Assembly: GCF_932274485.2 (NCBI RefSeq)
Contig: NC_065882.2
Span: 71,027,431 to 71,091,430, forward strand
DNA length: 64,000 nucleotides
DNA from: Patella vulgata
Taxonomy: Eukaryota; Mollusca; Gastropoda; Patellidae
Reading direction: 5' to 3'
Of the stretch, positions 23,631-35,622 are shown one piece after another (the stretch's first letter is position 1; each line of letters opens with the position of its first letter). Under the pieces are notes generated by a model. The model worked only from the letters and a program-made list of their open reading frames with translations, had not been told where the DNA came from and did not search any database. Position numbers and translations under genes: made by a program.

Positions 23631-24460
23631 ATTATGAATCATTGAAAAGGGTGACGTGCCACAAAGGTGAATCGCAAAGTGGCCTAAACAGATCACCGTA
23701 CACAGAAAGTTCTATAGTACAAATAAATAATAGCCACTAGATATCGACAGACTAAAGTCTGTGCTGAATCTTATGTTAAAAGGGTGACTGTACAGACTAC
23801 TGATAAAGGTATGTACTTTATTTAATCAGTTTGTTGAGGAGTTGTGGATGTTTGTTGGAGATGGGGGGGGGGGGGGGCGTGATATGTTATCTGGTCAGTA
23901 ATACCGTCCAAAACGTATTCTGAACTAAAATCATGATGTTTAAGTATCGTTGGAGTACCATGGGTATAGAATAAACCTGACATGCTGAGGCTAAACCGTT
24001 TTCCTACCCAGTGGTGAAAAAAACAACTAGACGGGGGAGGGCAGATGGGTAGACGAGTAAAGTGGGCCCCCCCCCCCAAAAAAAAAATACAGTTTTCATA
24101 TTCACGAAACGGAGAATCCCATTGACAACGATTTTGGATAATTACTGTCGGTGTTTTCGCCCTTGCTTTAATTGAAAAACTCTTGTGGACTCTCTAGAAG
24201 GTGAAGTTATCCGAATCATTTGAAATTTATACACAATGTTTATGTTCATGAGACGTCTCAGCTGTTGTAGACATGTGTTTCGTTTCCTGGCAACCTCTCT
24301 ATATAATTATTTGATATATAAGACTCATTTGATTTATGATCGGTGTACATTGGTTACACGGATCATAAATCAAGCTACTACAGTATTTGCCCTCACCCCC
24401 CACACCCAAAGAGTCGACAGAGGGAGGAAGACTCTATTTTGTTTCAAGATGGTGGCATTA

Positions 24461-24691
24461 CGTTGGGTCAGGGGCGGATTGGGCCATCGGGCGATCGGGC
24501 GATCGCCCGATGGGCCGGTCGGACAAAAAACTGAAAAAAATAATTTTGTCCAATTCGTCTAAAAAACCTTAATTAATTGATTTATGAGATATACTATTTG
24601 ACAGAGATTATAATCAGATATGCCACCAAATCGCATATTTGGGGTTCATTTTTCAAAATTTTCCCGGCCCCAATCCGCCCCTGCGTTGGGT
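24461..24691. mobile_element. hAT-like MITE with perfect 8 bp target duplication
   Basis: Element 24469-24683 (215 bp) has ends CAGGGGCGGATTGGGCC and GGCCCCAATCCGCCCCTG. CGTTGGGT flanks it on both sides. The 8 bp duplication and CAGGGGCGGA terminus fit hAT. An internal palindrome around GGGCGATCGCCC adjoins the left end. Confidence 0.85.
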
Positions 24692-24751
24692 CTGAAGTGT
24701 ACACGCAAACGAAACTTTGAAAGGTGGAATTCGGTGAGGAGTAGGCGCAAA

Positions 24752-24925
24752 CGCCGCTGTCCGGACAATATTTACCCTCATAGTATACTGCGTGCGTAGA
24801 AAATTAGGACGTGACACCCCATTTCATTTCTCTTTCAATTTACATTATCAAGGGATACTAATGATTGGATATCACATATCAGTCTTCTTTATCCCAGTCG
24901 GAGCAGAACCGTAAGACGTTAAACC
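24752..24925 (+). mobile_element. SINE family A 3' fragments
   Basis: Body and tail at 24752-24832, and a second tail (GGAGCAGAACCGTAAGACGTTAAACC) that is cut by the TIR element starting at 24926 and resumes at 25295. Confidence 0.6.
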
Positions 24926-25304
24926 CAATCTGATTAAAATACAAATCAATATTTCGTTTCGTTTTTTATACCTTCGATGGCCTACACTACATGAAGATCT
25001 GACAAGTTATAGCGATAGGTCATGTCAGGGGTCAAAAGACCGACTTATGACCCGATGATGTCAGACATTTGATTAACCAATCAGCATTGATGTTACTAGT
25101 GGATTACACACAATTCACTGCAAAACACGCCTAAAGCTCGCCGTGACAGACCGTTTCATTGGCTTATCCCTGACACCATTCAGAACACGAGTTAAATAAC
25201 AACTCTTTCAGATCCAAGTGTAGTAAAGACAAGTAAGATGAAATTTTGAACTATAAAAACGAAACGAAATAGGATCTGTGTTTTAACCAGATTGACGTTA
25301 AACC
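24916..25304. mobile_element. Mutator-like MITE, copy 2
   Basis: Element 24926-25294 (369 bp) with TIRs of about 45 bp beginning CAATCTG. The perfect 10 bp target duplication ACGTTAAACC lies at 24916-24925 and 25295-25304. It sits in the tail of a SINE, about 38 bp before the copy 5 splice acceptor. Confidence 0.85.
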
Positions 25305-25367
25305 ACGTTAAATTCCATTTCGTTTCTTGCAGATATGGTAGCTTACTAGACCAAGCAAATACCTAAA

Positions 25368-26120
25368 ATGGAGAATCTTTCCAGGAAGTTAACGATATGC
25401 TGGCGGGTAACAAAGGCACTTTTAGGTTTCATCATTAGTGTGACCCTAATGACCATTGCCTACTTTATTCCACCAATACAACGTCTCCTTAAAAAACAAA
25501 TGACTTCCATGATGGACGGGGCTAATAAAAAGGATATTACACTGGACTCCTTTTTCGGCTGGAAAATGTTCACAAATGCCTTTCATACAAATATTTTGGA
25601 AGCTTTCAAGACAGCAGAACTGAACAAAATGGCTCCAAACGTTGCTCTAGTGTCGTCAGATGGGTCAAAGAAACACTTCCTATTGGATTTCATGAAGAAA
25701 GGGCGACCTCTTGTGTTGAACTTTGGTAGCTGTACCTGACCCCCGTTCATGGCAAAGTTACGGAAATTCAACGAATTAGTACGAAACTTTGCTGATGATA
25801 TTGACTTTTTGACAATTTACATCGAGGAAGCTCATCCTAATGATGGATGGCGTGTAACTTCGGATACAGAATATGACTACAAACAACACGTGACATTACA
25901 AGACCGGATACAGGCAGCAGGTCTTTTGTTGGAAGCTGGTGTAGAATCTCCCGTTGTCTTGGATACAATGGAAAACGAGGCTAATGCAGCCTATGCGGCT
26001 TTGCCCGAGAGACTTTTTATCATTCTTAACGGGGTTGTCGTTTATGAGGGAGGTCGAGGTCCATTTTGGTATAACCTTGGCGAAGTCGAGAACTGGTTAT
26101 TAAAATTTAAGGGCTGTTAA
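25368..26120 (+). CDS. DIO: Deiodinase-like selenoprotein, copy 5
   Basis: 250 residues, Sec124 at TGA 25737-25739. It shares the catalytic half with copy 3 (MAKLRKFNELVRNFADD, QHVTLQDRIQAA, PVVLDTMENEA) but has a diverged N-terminus (MENLSRKLTICWRVTKALL) and linker. It ends NWLLKFKGC. The acceptor ends at 25332 (TTTCGTTTCTTGCAG) and appears to lie in the tail of a SINE, so 5' processing may differ from the other copies. Confidence 0.93.
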
Positions 26121-26443
26121 TTCCGAATGATGAAATTGATATTTTTACTCACTAGATACCCCAATGGATGTATTTAAACAGACCAAACACGCCGAAAGTG
26201 GTACATTTTTAAGACTGTTCATAACTAATAATGATAAAGTATTTCCCAGAATTGCATTGACTCTATAAATTAGCTTACTTTAGCATGGCCTATGTTGAGG
26301 GACCTGTAAATCTCTAGGGCCAAACGGCTATGTATAACCTCTAGCCTGTGTAAAACCGCAAAATGACAAACACTTATAGATATATTTGTAACACCGTTAG
26401 ATGTATTGGTAACACTTATATAATAGATAAATTTATAACACCT

Positions 26444-26520
26444 ATATAGTAGATATATTTATGAAGATATTTTAGTAAAAAACGAAACTAATTTATCTGA
26501 TGACGTGATATCTATATATA
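26444..26520 (+). promoter_or_regulatory. SECIS element behind copy 5
   Basis: ATGA at 26461, the A-rich loop one base shorter than in copies 3 and 4 (TAAAAAACGAA), and CTGATGACG on the 3' side; 324 bp after the stop. Upper stem as in the other copies. Confidence 0.9.
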
Positions 26521-26632
26521 GATGTTATATAATTAGGTCATTTAGGATATTTTGATGTAAGTTTTAAATAAATATATTTATATATTAATAAAACACTGAT
26601 AACTTCGTAGCTTCCAAAATATATTAAAATCA

Positions 26633-26789
26633 GGGGCTTGTTTCACGAAATTTTAACTAAGATAAAATACAAATTTTAGTAATTTGATTGGATAATATTA
26701 GATTGATTTTAGTGCTTAGCCAATCAAAATTGAAGTATTTACTAAAATTTAGATTTTATCTTTAGATAAAATTTCGTGAAACAGGCCCC
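26633..26789. mobile_element. Foldback MITE, copy 1
   Basis: 157 bp palindromic element with ends GGGGCTTGTTTCACGAAATT and AATTTCGTGAAACAGGCCCC-like complement. A second diverged copy is at 59012-59167. Confidence 0.75.
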
Positions 26790-26996
26790 AGATTTCGTTT
26801 TCTTTCAATTTGTTTCCAGATTGTATAGTTTAATGTTAACTCACACCTTTCGATCGATCAGTTAGGGCTAAAAGCTAAGGACCATTGCAGATTTCGTCAT
26901 AGGTGACGAGATGTACAAAGGGTGAGGACTATATAGGACTAACCCTCACCCTAGCGTACAATCTTGTCAACAATCGCGTGTCCTAACCCTAAGCAC

Positions 26997-27354
26997 ATCT
27001 CGTGACCAATCTAATTAAAATATAGATCTATATTTCGTTTCGTATTTTATACTTTCGATGGCCTACAAGTTATAGCGGGAGTTCACGGTCTATGACGTCA
27101 GGTACCAAGCAAGCGACATTTGACCCGATTACGTCAGTCATTCTATTAACTAATTAGCGACCGCCATGTATTTTTTTTTTATCTACTTTTGCTTTGTTTT
27201 CATTTCTATTGCCGCTAGTGTCTACCCACAGTTCCGCGCAAAAAAGGTCAAACGCTCCAGATCCAAGTGTAGTAAAGACAAGTAAAATCGAAATTTTGAA
27301 CTATAAAAACGAAACGAAATTGGATCTGTGTTTTAATCAGATTGTCTCGTGTGG
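26997..27354. mobile_element. Mutator-like MITE, copy 3
   Basis: Element 27007-27344 with CAATCTAATTAAAATATAG and the inverted end. The flanks share TCTCGTG within the expected 9-10 bp duplication (older copy with mismatches). Confidence 0.7.
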
Positions 27355-27467
27355 CGAAATCTGCTATGGGCCTTAGGTTTTAGCCTTTACCCCTGTCGAT
27401 CACAATTATTTTACCAATGTTTTTACCCAAATTGATCCACATCGAATTTACGACCTACAAGCGTTTA

Positions 27468-27690
27468 ATTTCACGTGTACGCTAACGTGCAGACGGGACC
27501 TCTGCCCACTAAAACGACTAGGTGGAGCTTCTTGCAGTTGCATGCCCCCCCCCCCCACCAATGCACCACAGTAGAAACATAGCTCGACAATCCCAAAGAA
27601 GAACGTCTTTGGCCAATGCCGTGATTCAACCCGGGAACTCCATAGCTAGTTAGCCAGCGCCTATTCATCAAGCCGCCATGACTGCTAAAA
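27468..27690 (-). mobile_element. SINE family A fragment
   Basis: Body and tRNA head (TTAGCCAGCGCC) in minus orientation; tail lost. Confidence 0.55.
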
Positions 27691-28299
27691 ATCGCTTCTA
27701 TCAAGGACAAATAAAGGAACATAACCAAATAATATTAAATATATTTTTTGATTTGTTACTTTTCAAATATATCCCTTTTCTTTTTGTGTCAGTTACTAAT
27801 ATAATAGTAATAAAACAAAATGTTGCCATGCAAGATACGCCCACATTGTGGAATAAATGTACAGACAAAGTACAGTTTAATCGGAGTGGGGCCCTGGACC
27901 TGACTAGAATCGCGCGGCCTCTAACGCGACGAAAAGATTATTTCATATCCTTTTGAATGGCACGCATGTGTAACACAAAATTAAACGGTCTGTAATACAA
28001 GAATAATCACATAATATGTGATCACATACGAAATCTATTCAGTCCCGAATGGCATACAATGACGACGGGGAACTATTTATAACAAATGAAATCCCCGATA
28101 ACCGAGAAGGTTGAGGAATAGTACAGTTTCCGCCCTCGCGCCGCTAGATGGATTTAATTTTATTTTTTTCTCTTTTTTCCCTGAACCGCGGGGCCCTGGG
28201 CCTGGGCCCCTCAAGCCCATGCCTAAGCTGGGCTATGTACAGAGAATAAGGTAAATCAATACGGCTCATTCTCTCGTTGTCCTGATTCTTCACATCGAA

Positions 28300-29530
28300 T
28301 TAGAAAAAAAATCTGTTAAAGTCTTAGGAACGGAATGTCACAGAACGGTTCATCCCCTCATGACCACAATGCTACACACCAAATTTGAAATAGGGGCCAC
28401 GATGACTCGGTGGGTAAGACTTTGGCCCGCTAACCTAGAGGTCCCGTGTTCGATCTCCGCGATGACCTATTAAGTTCATCGGGATTTTCCAGCGTGGCCC
28501 CCCTTGTCAGTGGTGCAGGACCGAGGGTCTGGCAAGGGACAGCGTATAGTCATTCGGATTGTACGAAAAACCAAGGTCCCGTATACACATTGGCTTTCCG
28601 TTAAAGATCCCTTGGCAGTTGGAATTTGATATAAGAGTAGGCCGTAGTGCCGCAAAAGTTCCCCGATAGCGTATGGTCGTCTTCATTAGCCAGTTGGAGC
28701 AAAACACTAGGACGTTAAATCACATTTCATTTCATTTCATTTCCAAATCTAAAATTAATCCAATAAAAACTGTTGCCTCTCTCTCTTCAGTAGGTTTTCG
28801 GGAAATGACGTAACTCCGGAACGGAAGTTTGCAATATAAGCTCAATATCGATAGGGTTCTTCTTTTGATGAACCAAATGCTTCACATTAAATCTGAAAAA
28901 AAAAACATCTGTTACAAACTGTTGCCTCCATTGTATTCACAAGGTTTTCGAAGAAGGGGGCATAATTCTGGAACGAAAGGTTGCGGAACGCTGTTTATCA
29001 ATATGGTTCGTCCCCTTATGGTCCCGAAAATATAGCCTGTACTGCATCCACAAAGTTTTGGGGAAAAATCCGATTCGATGCGTATTAAAATCAGACTCAT
29101 CCGAGATCTGTGATCCTTAACACATATGTTCAGTTTTATCTGAATCGGTGAAAAATAGTGGCCTCTGAAAGCCTACAACATTTATACATATTTCACGATT
29201 TTCGTAAAAGGCAGGGCTATAGCTCATGCACGGAATGTCCGATGCGTACTAAAATCGAGCTCATTTAAGTACGTTCGATCATTAACATATATTTTAAGTT
29301 TTATCTAAATCATATGGCATAGGGCATAACTTGTGCACGGGATTCCGATGCGCCAAGGCAAAGGATCCACAAAATTGGTACGTATTTCACATTTTAAGTA
29401 AACGCCAGGGGCCATAACTCTGGCACGGAATTTCCGATCAGTACCAATATTAAACCCATCTTATAAGTTTCGTCTAAATCTGAAAAAATGAGGCCTCTAG
29501 AGGGTCCACGACCTTGGTATACGTTTTACA
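28300..29530 (+). repeat. Family E element, interrupted by a SINE
   Basis: Recurring short phrases (ATAACTCTGGAACGG-type, TTCACAAGGTTTTC, TCTGAATCGG-type) mark a diverged member of the family best seen at 61357-62331. The left part (to 28392) continues after the SINE at about 28743. Confidence 0.5.
28394..28742 (+). mobile_element. SINE family A, full length, with target duplication
   Basis: Complete copy from tRNA-like head (GATGACTCGGTGGGTAAGAC, GTGTTCGATCTCCGC) to (ATTTC)n. Flanks CCAAATTTGAAAT and CCAAATCTAAAAT match at 11 of 13. A good reference copy for the family. Confidence 0.85.
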
Positions 29531-30072
29531 TGCTTTTCCGCTATTCGCGTAATGGGGAGCGGAAATTTTGACAGGAGGTTTCGGTCCGATGTTCAAGATA
29601 TTCGTACTCTACGTGCCAATATCGAAACATATAGAATTGAATTGAATTATATTCATTTAGGATGACACATTGCCCTTGCCCACTGTTTTGATACCCAACA
29701 CGAAATCCAGCGTTAGTAACCCAAATGAACTGTTTTGATATCCCACAATACATTCTGAAACATACAGAAGCGATAAATAGGCTATTTCGTCTCATTTTGA
29801 CATTTCATTTGGATTAGCGGAGCCAGTGAAATCGGTAACCTCTCCTTCCATTAAATAAAACAGAAAATCTTTATTTAACCTTTGTGTGTATATATGAAAA
29901 AAAAAACCGACTAGGACCGCATAACAAAACAATATCTAATGTTTGAATATGATGGCCGTTCAAGGCAAAGATCTATTCTCAGAGTAGATTGTTCTGTGTG
30001 CAGAATCGTAATGCACACGTGGCCATTTGGTCCCAAAATATTATTGTATTTACGTTAAACTCCATTGATCTG

Positions 30073-30352
30073 CGGGGGGGTGGATGGCTGAATGGTTAGC
30101 ATGCGCGCGCTGTATCATAAAGTCTGTCATTGAGTCGACTGGCGTGGTTTCGAATCCCCGGTTGTACGTGGCAAGGAGTAGGGTTGCCTGTCCAGCCTCG
30201 TGGGTTTTCTCCGGGTCCTCCGGTTTCCTCCCACTGCTAAAGACCCCTACGCGCAAGCGAATTATTGAAATAAAATTAAACAACCATATGTTAGTCCCGA
30301 AATGACCTAGTTTGTGTCGAGTGGACGTTAAACCCCATTTCTCTCTCTCTCT
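30073..30352 (+). mobile_element. SINE family B, full length
   Basis: tRNA-like head (GATGGCTGAATGGTTAGCAT, GGTTTCGAATCCCC), body with CTCCGGTTTCCTCCCACTGC, and tail (CT)n. Best reference copy of this family in the window. Confidence 0.85.
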
Positions 30353-30691
30353 CCATTCTTCCTACTTTGACCTTCCTGTGTTTCCATACTTGCTTTAAGT
30401 TCGCGTAGGGTCAAAATGTAGGCTTGTTTTGTTTTGTATAGTTATTTGTAAAGGTGATAAATGCCCGAGTGAGCTGTAACAGTTGGCACTTCATGACTTG
30501 ACAGTACATGAAGACTAGAAGGTTTATAACATAAATTATTAGTACACTAAGGAGATATATGATGTAATGGGTTAAAAATGAGAACGCGGGTATTTGTTTA
30601 TACGAGTTAGTTGTCCTGTACTTTAGCAGATCCGACCAAGAGGACTGTCCTATTTAACACGTAAGTTTAATTTTATTCTGTAATTCTGTAG

Positions 30692-31175
30692 ATTAAACAT
30701 ACTCTATGCAAGAGCAAAATCTGCCTATTACAGGCCTTTCTTTAGGCCTGAAATGTTATATAAACTATTAAAGATACATTATGGGAGATAAGATAAAGAG
30801 ATGGCAGTTCTCGCTATAATAGTTAAAAACTAGATAGTGTAAAGGTTATTTGCTGAAAATTTCAGTCAAATTGATCCACTATGAGGCGAGAAAGAAGCGG
30901 ATGAAATTTTTGCATAGTCTCGGTCATCATTACTCAAATCATTAATTTAAACAGCATAGTCTCGATTATCCACTTTTTCTGATTTAATTATCTTTGGCCG
31001 TTAGCGGCATATAGGAATCTAATCCAGCCTACATCGAAGGCTAGCCTTGACATCGAGAGTTTATTATGGTCTGGATAAGTTAATTAATGTCTAATTGATA
31101 ATTTAGATAACATTTCAGGCCTAAAGAAAGACTTGTAATAAGCAGATTTTGCTCTTGCATAATGCATGTTTAATT
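30692..31175 (+). mobile_element. Repeat family D with ~78 bp terminal inverted repeats
   Basis: The left end ATTAAACATACTCTATGCAA and the complement of the right end (ATTAAACATGCATTATGCAA) stay alignable for about 78 bp. No open frame for a transposase, so non-autonomous. Confidence 0.75.
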
Positions 31176-31382
31176 AGACATTTATTAACAAAACAAGACC
31201 ATAATCGACTCTCGATGGCATCGGATACTCGAGATTTTAACTAGATTAAAACTGTTCGCCATTTAAAAATTTAATTTAAAAATGGGAAAGCGAGGCTAAG
31301 TCCCGATTATACCAGTGCCCTGGTTACCACTGTTCACACATCTTGTCAAAAATACAAACAATGATAACTTGGCTGTGAATCA

Positions 31383-31497
31383 AATAATTTGAATGAAATT
31401 TTCAATATTTTCTTTTTTCATCATCTATTTTTGAATTATTATAGCAAGAATGACCAACTCTTTATTAAACTCTTAACTAATGTATCTTTAACATTAA
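31383..31497 (-). mobile_element. Repeat family D fragment
   Basis: Reverse-oriented piece containing the TTAAAGATACATTA end in complement. Confidence 0.55.
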
Positions 31498-31759
31498 TGA
31501 TGCAAGAAAAAAGAAAATATAGGTTTGCAACATAGGCGGATATTAGTCGACGCGAGAACATTTTGGTAAAAACTGGCTGTAAATGGTGCTTACTATGACT
31601 GTAGCCTAATTCATACGCGTAATAATAATATGTATTTTTAGAGTTCTTTTATTTGATGGGTGTATCAAGAATACTATGTGTATAAATATATAAAGGTATG
31701 CAAGTTGCTGCTGTTAATGCACGTTCACTGGGGCTATTTTGTAATCATATTAGAAATTG

Positions 31760-32059
31760 TTAATTTTGCTTGAGGAGGGAGGGAAATGGGGCTTCACATC
31801 CACCCGACACAAACTAGGTCATTTCGGGACTAACATATGGTTTAATTTTATTTCAATATTTCGCTTGCGCGTAGGGGTCTTTAGCAGTGGGGGGAAACCG
31901 GAGGACCCCGAGAAGACCCACGAGGTTGGACAGGCGACCCTACTCCTTGTCACGTACAACCGGGGAATCGAAACCACGCCAGTTGACTCAATGACAGACT
32001 TTATGATACAACGCGCACGCGCTAACCATTCAGCCATCCAACCCCCCTAATTTTGGTTG
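31760..32059 (-). mobile_element. SINE family B with target duplication
   Basis: Full element 31773-32047. Flanks TAATTTTGCTTG and TAATTTTGGTTG match at 11 of 12. Confidence 0.85.
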
Positions 32060-32495
32060 AACATTCACAGAAGTATATTTTTAATTCATATTTTTTCAGA
32101 GCCCATTTCTGGTAGTGTGGGACACCCGTCATATACATGATCTTATATAATGGAGCGAACAGTAACGTTATATTTACTCCTGAATTTGATTATCTCCCTT
32201 ATACGAATTCAATATGAACATAATAGAGGCATAATGTTTATTTTGTTTCATTAAGAAAATTTTAAAGTTTACAAGCGCCTGAAGCGCCTGTGCGCACTAT
32301 GTTACTTCTCATAATGAAATCTTCAGCTCCACCGAAGTATTTATTTTAAAACGTGTAATAGGGCGTCGGATAATTATTTGGGTTCTCAGAGTCTTCGACA
32401 TACAATTAACCATTTTGTTTCACTTAAATATATCTGGCATTTCTCTTTCAATTTATTTTTTCAGGTGATGAGTTAAATCAAATCTAAAACTTTAA

Positions 32496-33251
32496 ATGGA
32501 GAGTATTTACCGGAAGTTGGCGATATGTTGGCGAGTGACAGTGGCTGTGATTTTTTTGTTCGGTCAAGTGATATTCTTGGCTGTTTCGTGGCTTTTTCCA
32601 CCGATTAGACGATCCGCCGAAAAACGTATATCAAAATTCCTGGGCAGAGATCCCGATGTTTCAAAATACATTTATTATGACGGCTTTAGGTCTTTGTCTC
32701 AGCTTAAAACTCAATACCGAGGCTATATTTTAGATGCTTTTAAGACAGCCGAAAAAAACAAAATGTGCCCCAACACTGTCATCGTGTCATCAGACGGTTT
32801 GAAGAAGCACTTTCTGTTGGATTACATGAGAAAAGGGCGACCACTGGTGTTGAACTTTGGTAGTTGCACCTGACCCCCGTTTATGGTAGAGTTACGGAAA
32901 TTCAATGAATTAGTACGAGACTTTACCAAGTATGTTGACTTTTTAACAATTTACATTGAAGAAGCTCATCCTATTGATGGCTGGCGACTTTCTACAGATC
33001 CAAAACTTGAATACAAGCAACACGTGACTTTGAAAGATCGGGTAACAGCTGCAGGTCTTCTTTTGGATGCTGGGATCGAATCCCCGGTTGTCCTAGATAA
33101 CATGGAAAACGAGGCTAATATAGCTTACGGCGGTTTCCCGGAGAGGCTCTATATTATTTTAGACGGTGTTATTCTCTATCAGGGGAAATGGGGACCAGTT
33201 AAATACAGCGTCGATGAAGTACGAACCTGGCTGACGAAATATAAGGGATAA
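32496..33251 (+). CDS. DIO: Deiodinase-like selenoprotein, copy 6
   Basis: 251 residues, Sec126 at TGA 32871-32873. N-terminus MESIYRKLAICWRV, with a hydrophobic segment around residues 15-37. The catalytic half belongs to the third group (MVELRKFNELVRDFTKYVD, HPIDGWR, QHVTLKDRVTAAGLLLDAG, PVVLDNMENEANIAYGGF, FPERLYIILDGVILYQG). The acceptor TTTATTTTTTCAG ends at 32464. The SECIS is about 957 bp past the stop, with a SINE piece before it. Intact. Confidence 0.93.
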
Positions 33252-34117
33252 TAAAAATAGAAAAAAATACTGACATTACTTGAGATTTTTAACATGCGCG
33301 TTTTTTTTTAGATAGAAGTTTGTTGAAATTCTGAGACGCTTTTTATTAATTATGTATGTAACTAATGCTTATATTTGGCTGCTATTCCGACCTCAATTTA
33401 TTTACATATTTACAGATAATACAAAAATGCAACAAAAATAAAAATACAAAAAATATAAAAACCCCTGGCGAATTCAGATCCCGGGCGAAGCTCATATTCC
33501 TGAAGCAATGGCCCGAGAAATCCCTCTCTGTCCATTGCTGGATTGGCTTTTGATACTTGAGCTTTTAAGGGAGTGTGTCTATTCTTCCCGTTCAATCAAA
33601 TTTATCCCAAGTACAGCAACACGACAGCGCTTCGTTTAATCTGGGGTCTTCCCTAAAACTTTGGACAGTGATTTAAGCTATTAAAAGCGGAGAAGGTCTT
33701 GTTCGTCTACATACAATACTTTTTACATTGTATCTGTTTCGATAGCCTCGTTTGTCACACAATTAGTTTTTTCTGCAATATTCTGCTATGCATATTCGTG
33801 AGCCATGACGTTATGTAAACATATTTGGTCCAATTTGGGGCTTTGTTTAATGCGTAATTATATTGTTACGCAGTTAGCGATTGGTTGTTAATCTGACTAT
33901 TGACCAGTCATAATTTGGAACAGAAATCAAACGAAACACTGCGGGGAGTATGGGCGAAGCCACGTATCTTGCTAGTATTACATATACTAGTAGCTGTTTT
34001 CCATAATTTCGTGCAAATAGTATTACAATTAGTTGGAGTTCTGTTTCTGGTATTGAAATATCTGTACCATCTAATAATTACTATATTTGAATGAAAATAT
34101 TGCGATAGCATTTCTAT
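33252..34117. other. 3' UTR / intergenic behind copy 6
   Basis: No second gene seen. Parts match the region behind copy 8 (45350-45720), so this is shared 3' UTR, here longer. Confidence 0.5.
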
Positions 34118-34178
34118 ATAGAGAGAGGGAGAGCTTTAGCGTCTATTCCACACAAACTAGGTCATTTCGGGACTAAAG
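34118..34178 (-). mobile_element. SINE family B tail fragment in copy 6 3' UTR
   Basis: Only the (GA)n end and about 50 bp of body (AACTAGGTCATTTCGGGACT). Absent at the matching place behind copy 8 (about 45700). Confidence 0.7.
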
Positions 34179-34207
34179 CAGAGAGATGGATGGCAGTTTA
34201 AATTTGT

Positions 34208-34284
34208 TATATAGAAGATATATTTATGACGATATTTTAGTAAAAAACACGAAACTAATTTATCTGATGACGAAATATCATTTA
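34208..34284 (+). promoter_or_regulatory. SECIS element behind copy 6
   Basis: ATGACGATATTTTAGT, loop AAAAAACACGAA, then CTGATGACG. The base after the quartet is C instead of A, as in both hairpins behind copy 8, which agrees with the protein grouping. Confidence 0.9.
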
Positions 34285-34545
34285 TAAATAAATTTATTTA
34301 CGTTTGTCATCGAGATGGACAGCGTTATCCAATAACAGTTCCTTGATATAACTATTGTACAGATTGTCTCAAACTTGCATTTGGTTTCTTTTTTGTTTTT
34401 CAATAAAGATATTTTTACAGAATCTGTTTTAGTCAAGGAAAGTATCAGCATTAATAGCCTATTGCAACAGTACCAACGGCCCCAGAAGCTGATTTCACTA
34501 CTGTCAGCGGGGTCTAAGAAGGCTTGCCATTTCATTCAGTAAATG

Positions 34546-35088
34546 CTATCCACTCCATGCATTATTCAACATGCATTATGCAAGAGCTAAATCTGATTAT
34601 TGCAAGTCTTAATTTAGGCTTCAGATGTTATAGAAATTATAAATTAGATCTTTATTTAAACAACAAGACCAAAATCAACTCTGTAGACCCACCGATGGCT
34701 CGGCTACAGCTCGGATTTAAATAGGATTTCACTAATTGATTAAATCAAATAAGGGGTAACCTGATGAAAATACGTCAGTTAGATCGAGGCTAAATGATAG
34801 AGTGTACTTAGCGAGGCCGCTGTAAAGCGTTTCCGTATGCCATTGAAAACTTTACTTGATAATCGAGATATGTAGGTGAAGTTAACGCCTGTCAATCAAA
34901 CGATCGGCGAAGGTGAAGACACATTTCGCTACCATTTCTAGGCAAATATTACAACGATGATAACTATGTTCAGAATAAAGTAATTTGACTGAATTTTTCA
35001 ATATATTCTTCTTTCATCATCTACTTTTGAACTGTTATAGCAAGAATGGCCAGCTCTCTATAAAAATCTCCCATATAATGTATCTTTC
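34546..35088 (-). mobile_element. Repeat family D
   Basis: Reverse orientation: begins with the GCATTATGCAAGAGC end and finishes near TAATGTATCTTTCAG. Confidence 0.6.
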
Positions 35089-35622
35089 AGTGCCCAGTTG
35101 TATTGTGATAAGCAGGTCTGTGGGTATATATATATATCAAAAACAGGACCAAACATCCACAATCAGAGATAATTCGTATTGGCATACTATATTCGCAATT
35201 TTCTTTCGAGGAAGGGGGTGGGGGCGCATTTTATTTTCAATAAAATACCATGTCAGTATTGTGCTTCCGTAGATATCTTTAACAATCAAAATAGTTACAG
35301 TTTTTACATTCGTGACCTGTTTGTACTCGTCAGTGGGTCTATGGTAAACAGAGCCTAACAAGCATAGTCGAAGATAATTCGTCCTGGTTGTGTTGTACTT
35401 AGAAACAAGGTGAGTGTAATTCTTTTATTAATGCCTGTTAATGTCTCCTCGGTACTGTCAGTAGAAGACCTCTTTAACTTCAAGTCGATTGGCCACCTGC
35501 TTTCTCCTCCATAACAACAATATATCGTGTTCTATTTCAGCCACTAATTCAGGGTAGCTTTTTTTCAATGTTAACCTGTCCACAAAAAATGCGATGTCAA
35601 GGTTTTAACACGAATCAAACAA

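Larger units (their letters stand above)
15488..23640 (+). repeat. Tandem segmental duplication, two ~4.1 kb units
   Basis: Unit A (about 15488-19667, with copy 3) and unit B (about 19668-23640, with copy 4) share gene, 3' UTR, SECIS and the following intergenic DNA. At the junction the unit end GATTACGAATCATT runs into the unit start TCATCCGTTCTTTC. The free end of unit B reads GATTATGAATCATT then GAAAAGG, so a few bases (TCATT) are shared at the breakpoint. The LINE (unit A) and a SINE (unit B) came after the duplication. Confidence 0.8.

Noticed and set aside
24236-24562. 108-codon plus-strand frame
   Set aside because: It overlaps the left end of the hAT-like MITE at 24469 and shows no domain.
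30084-30160. tRNA gene candidates at the SINE heads (also 28394, 41475 and others)
   Set aside because: They have box A/B-like sequence but poor cloverleaf pairing, and each is joined to a SINE body with target duplications.
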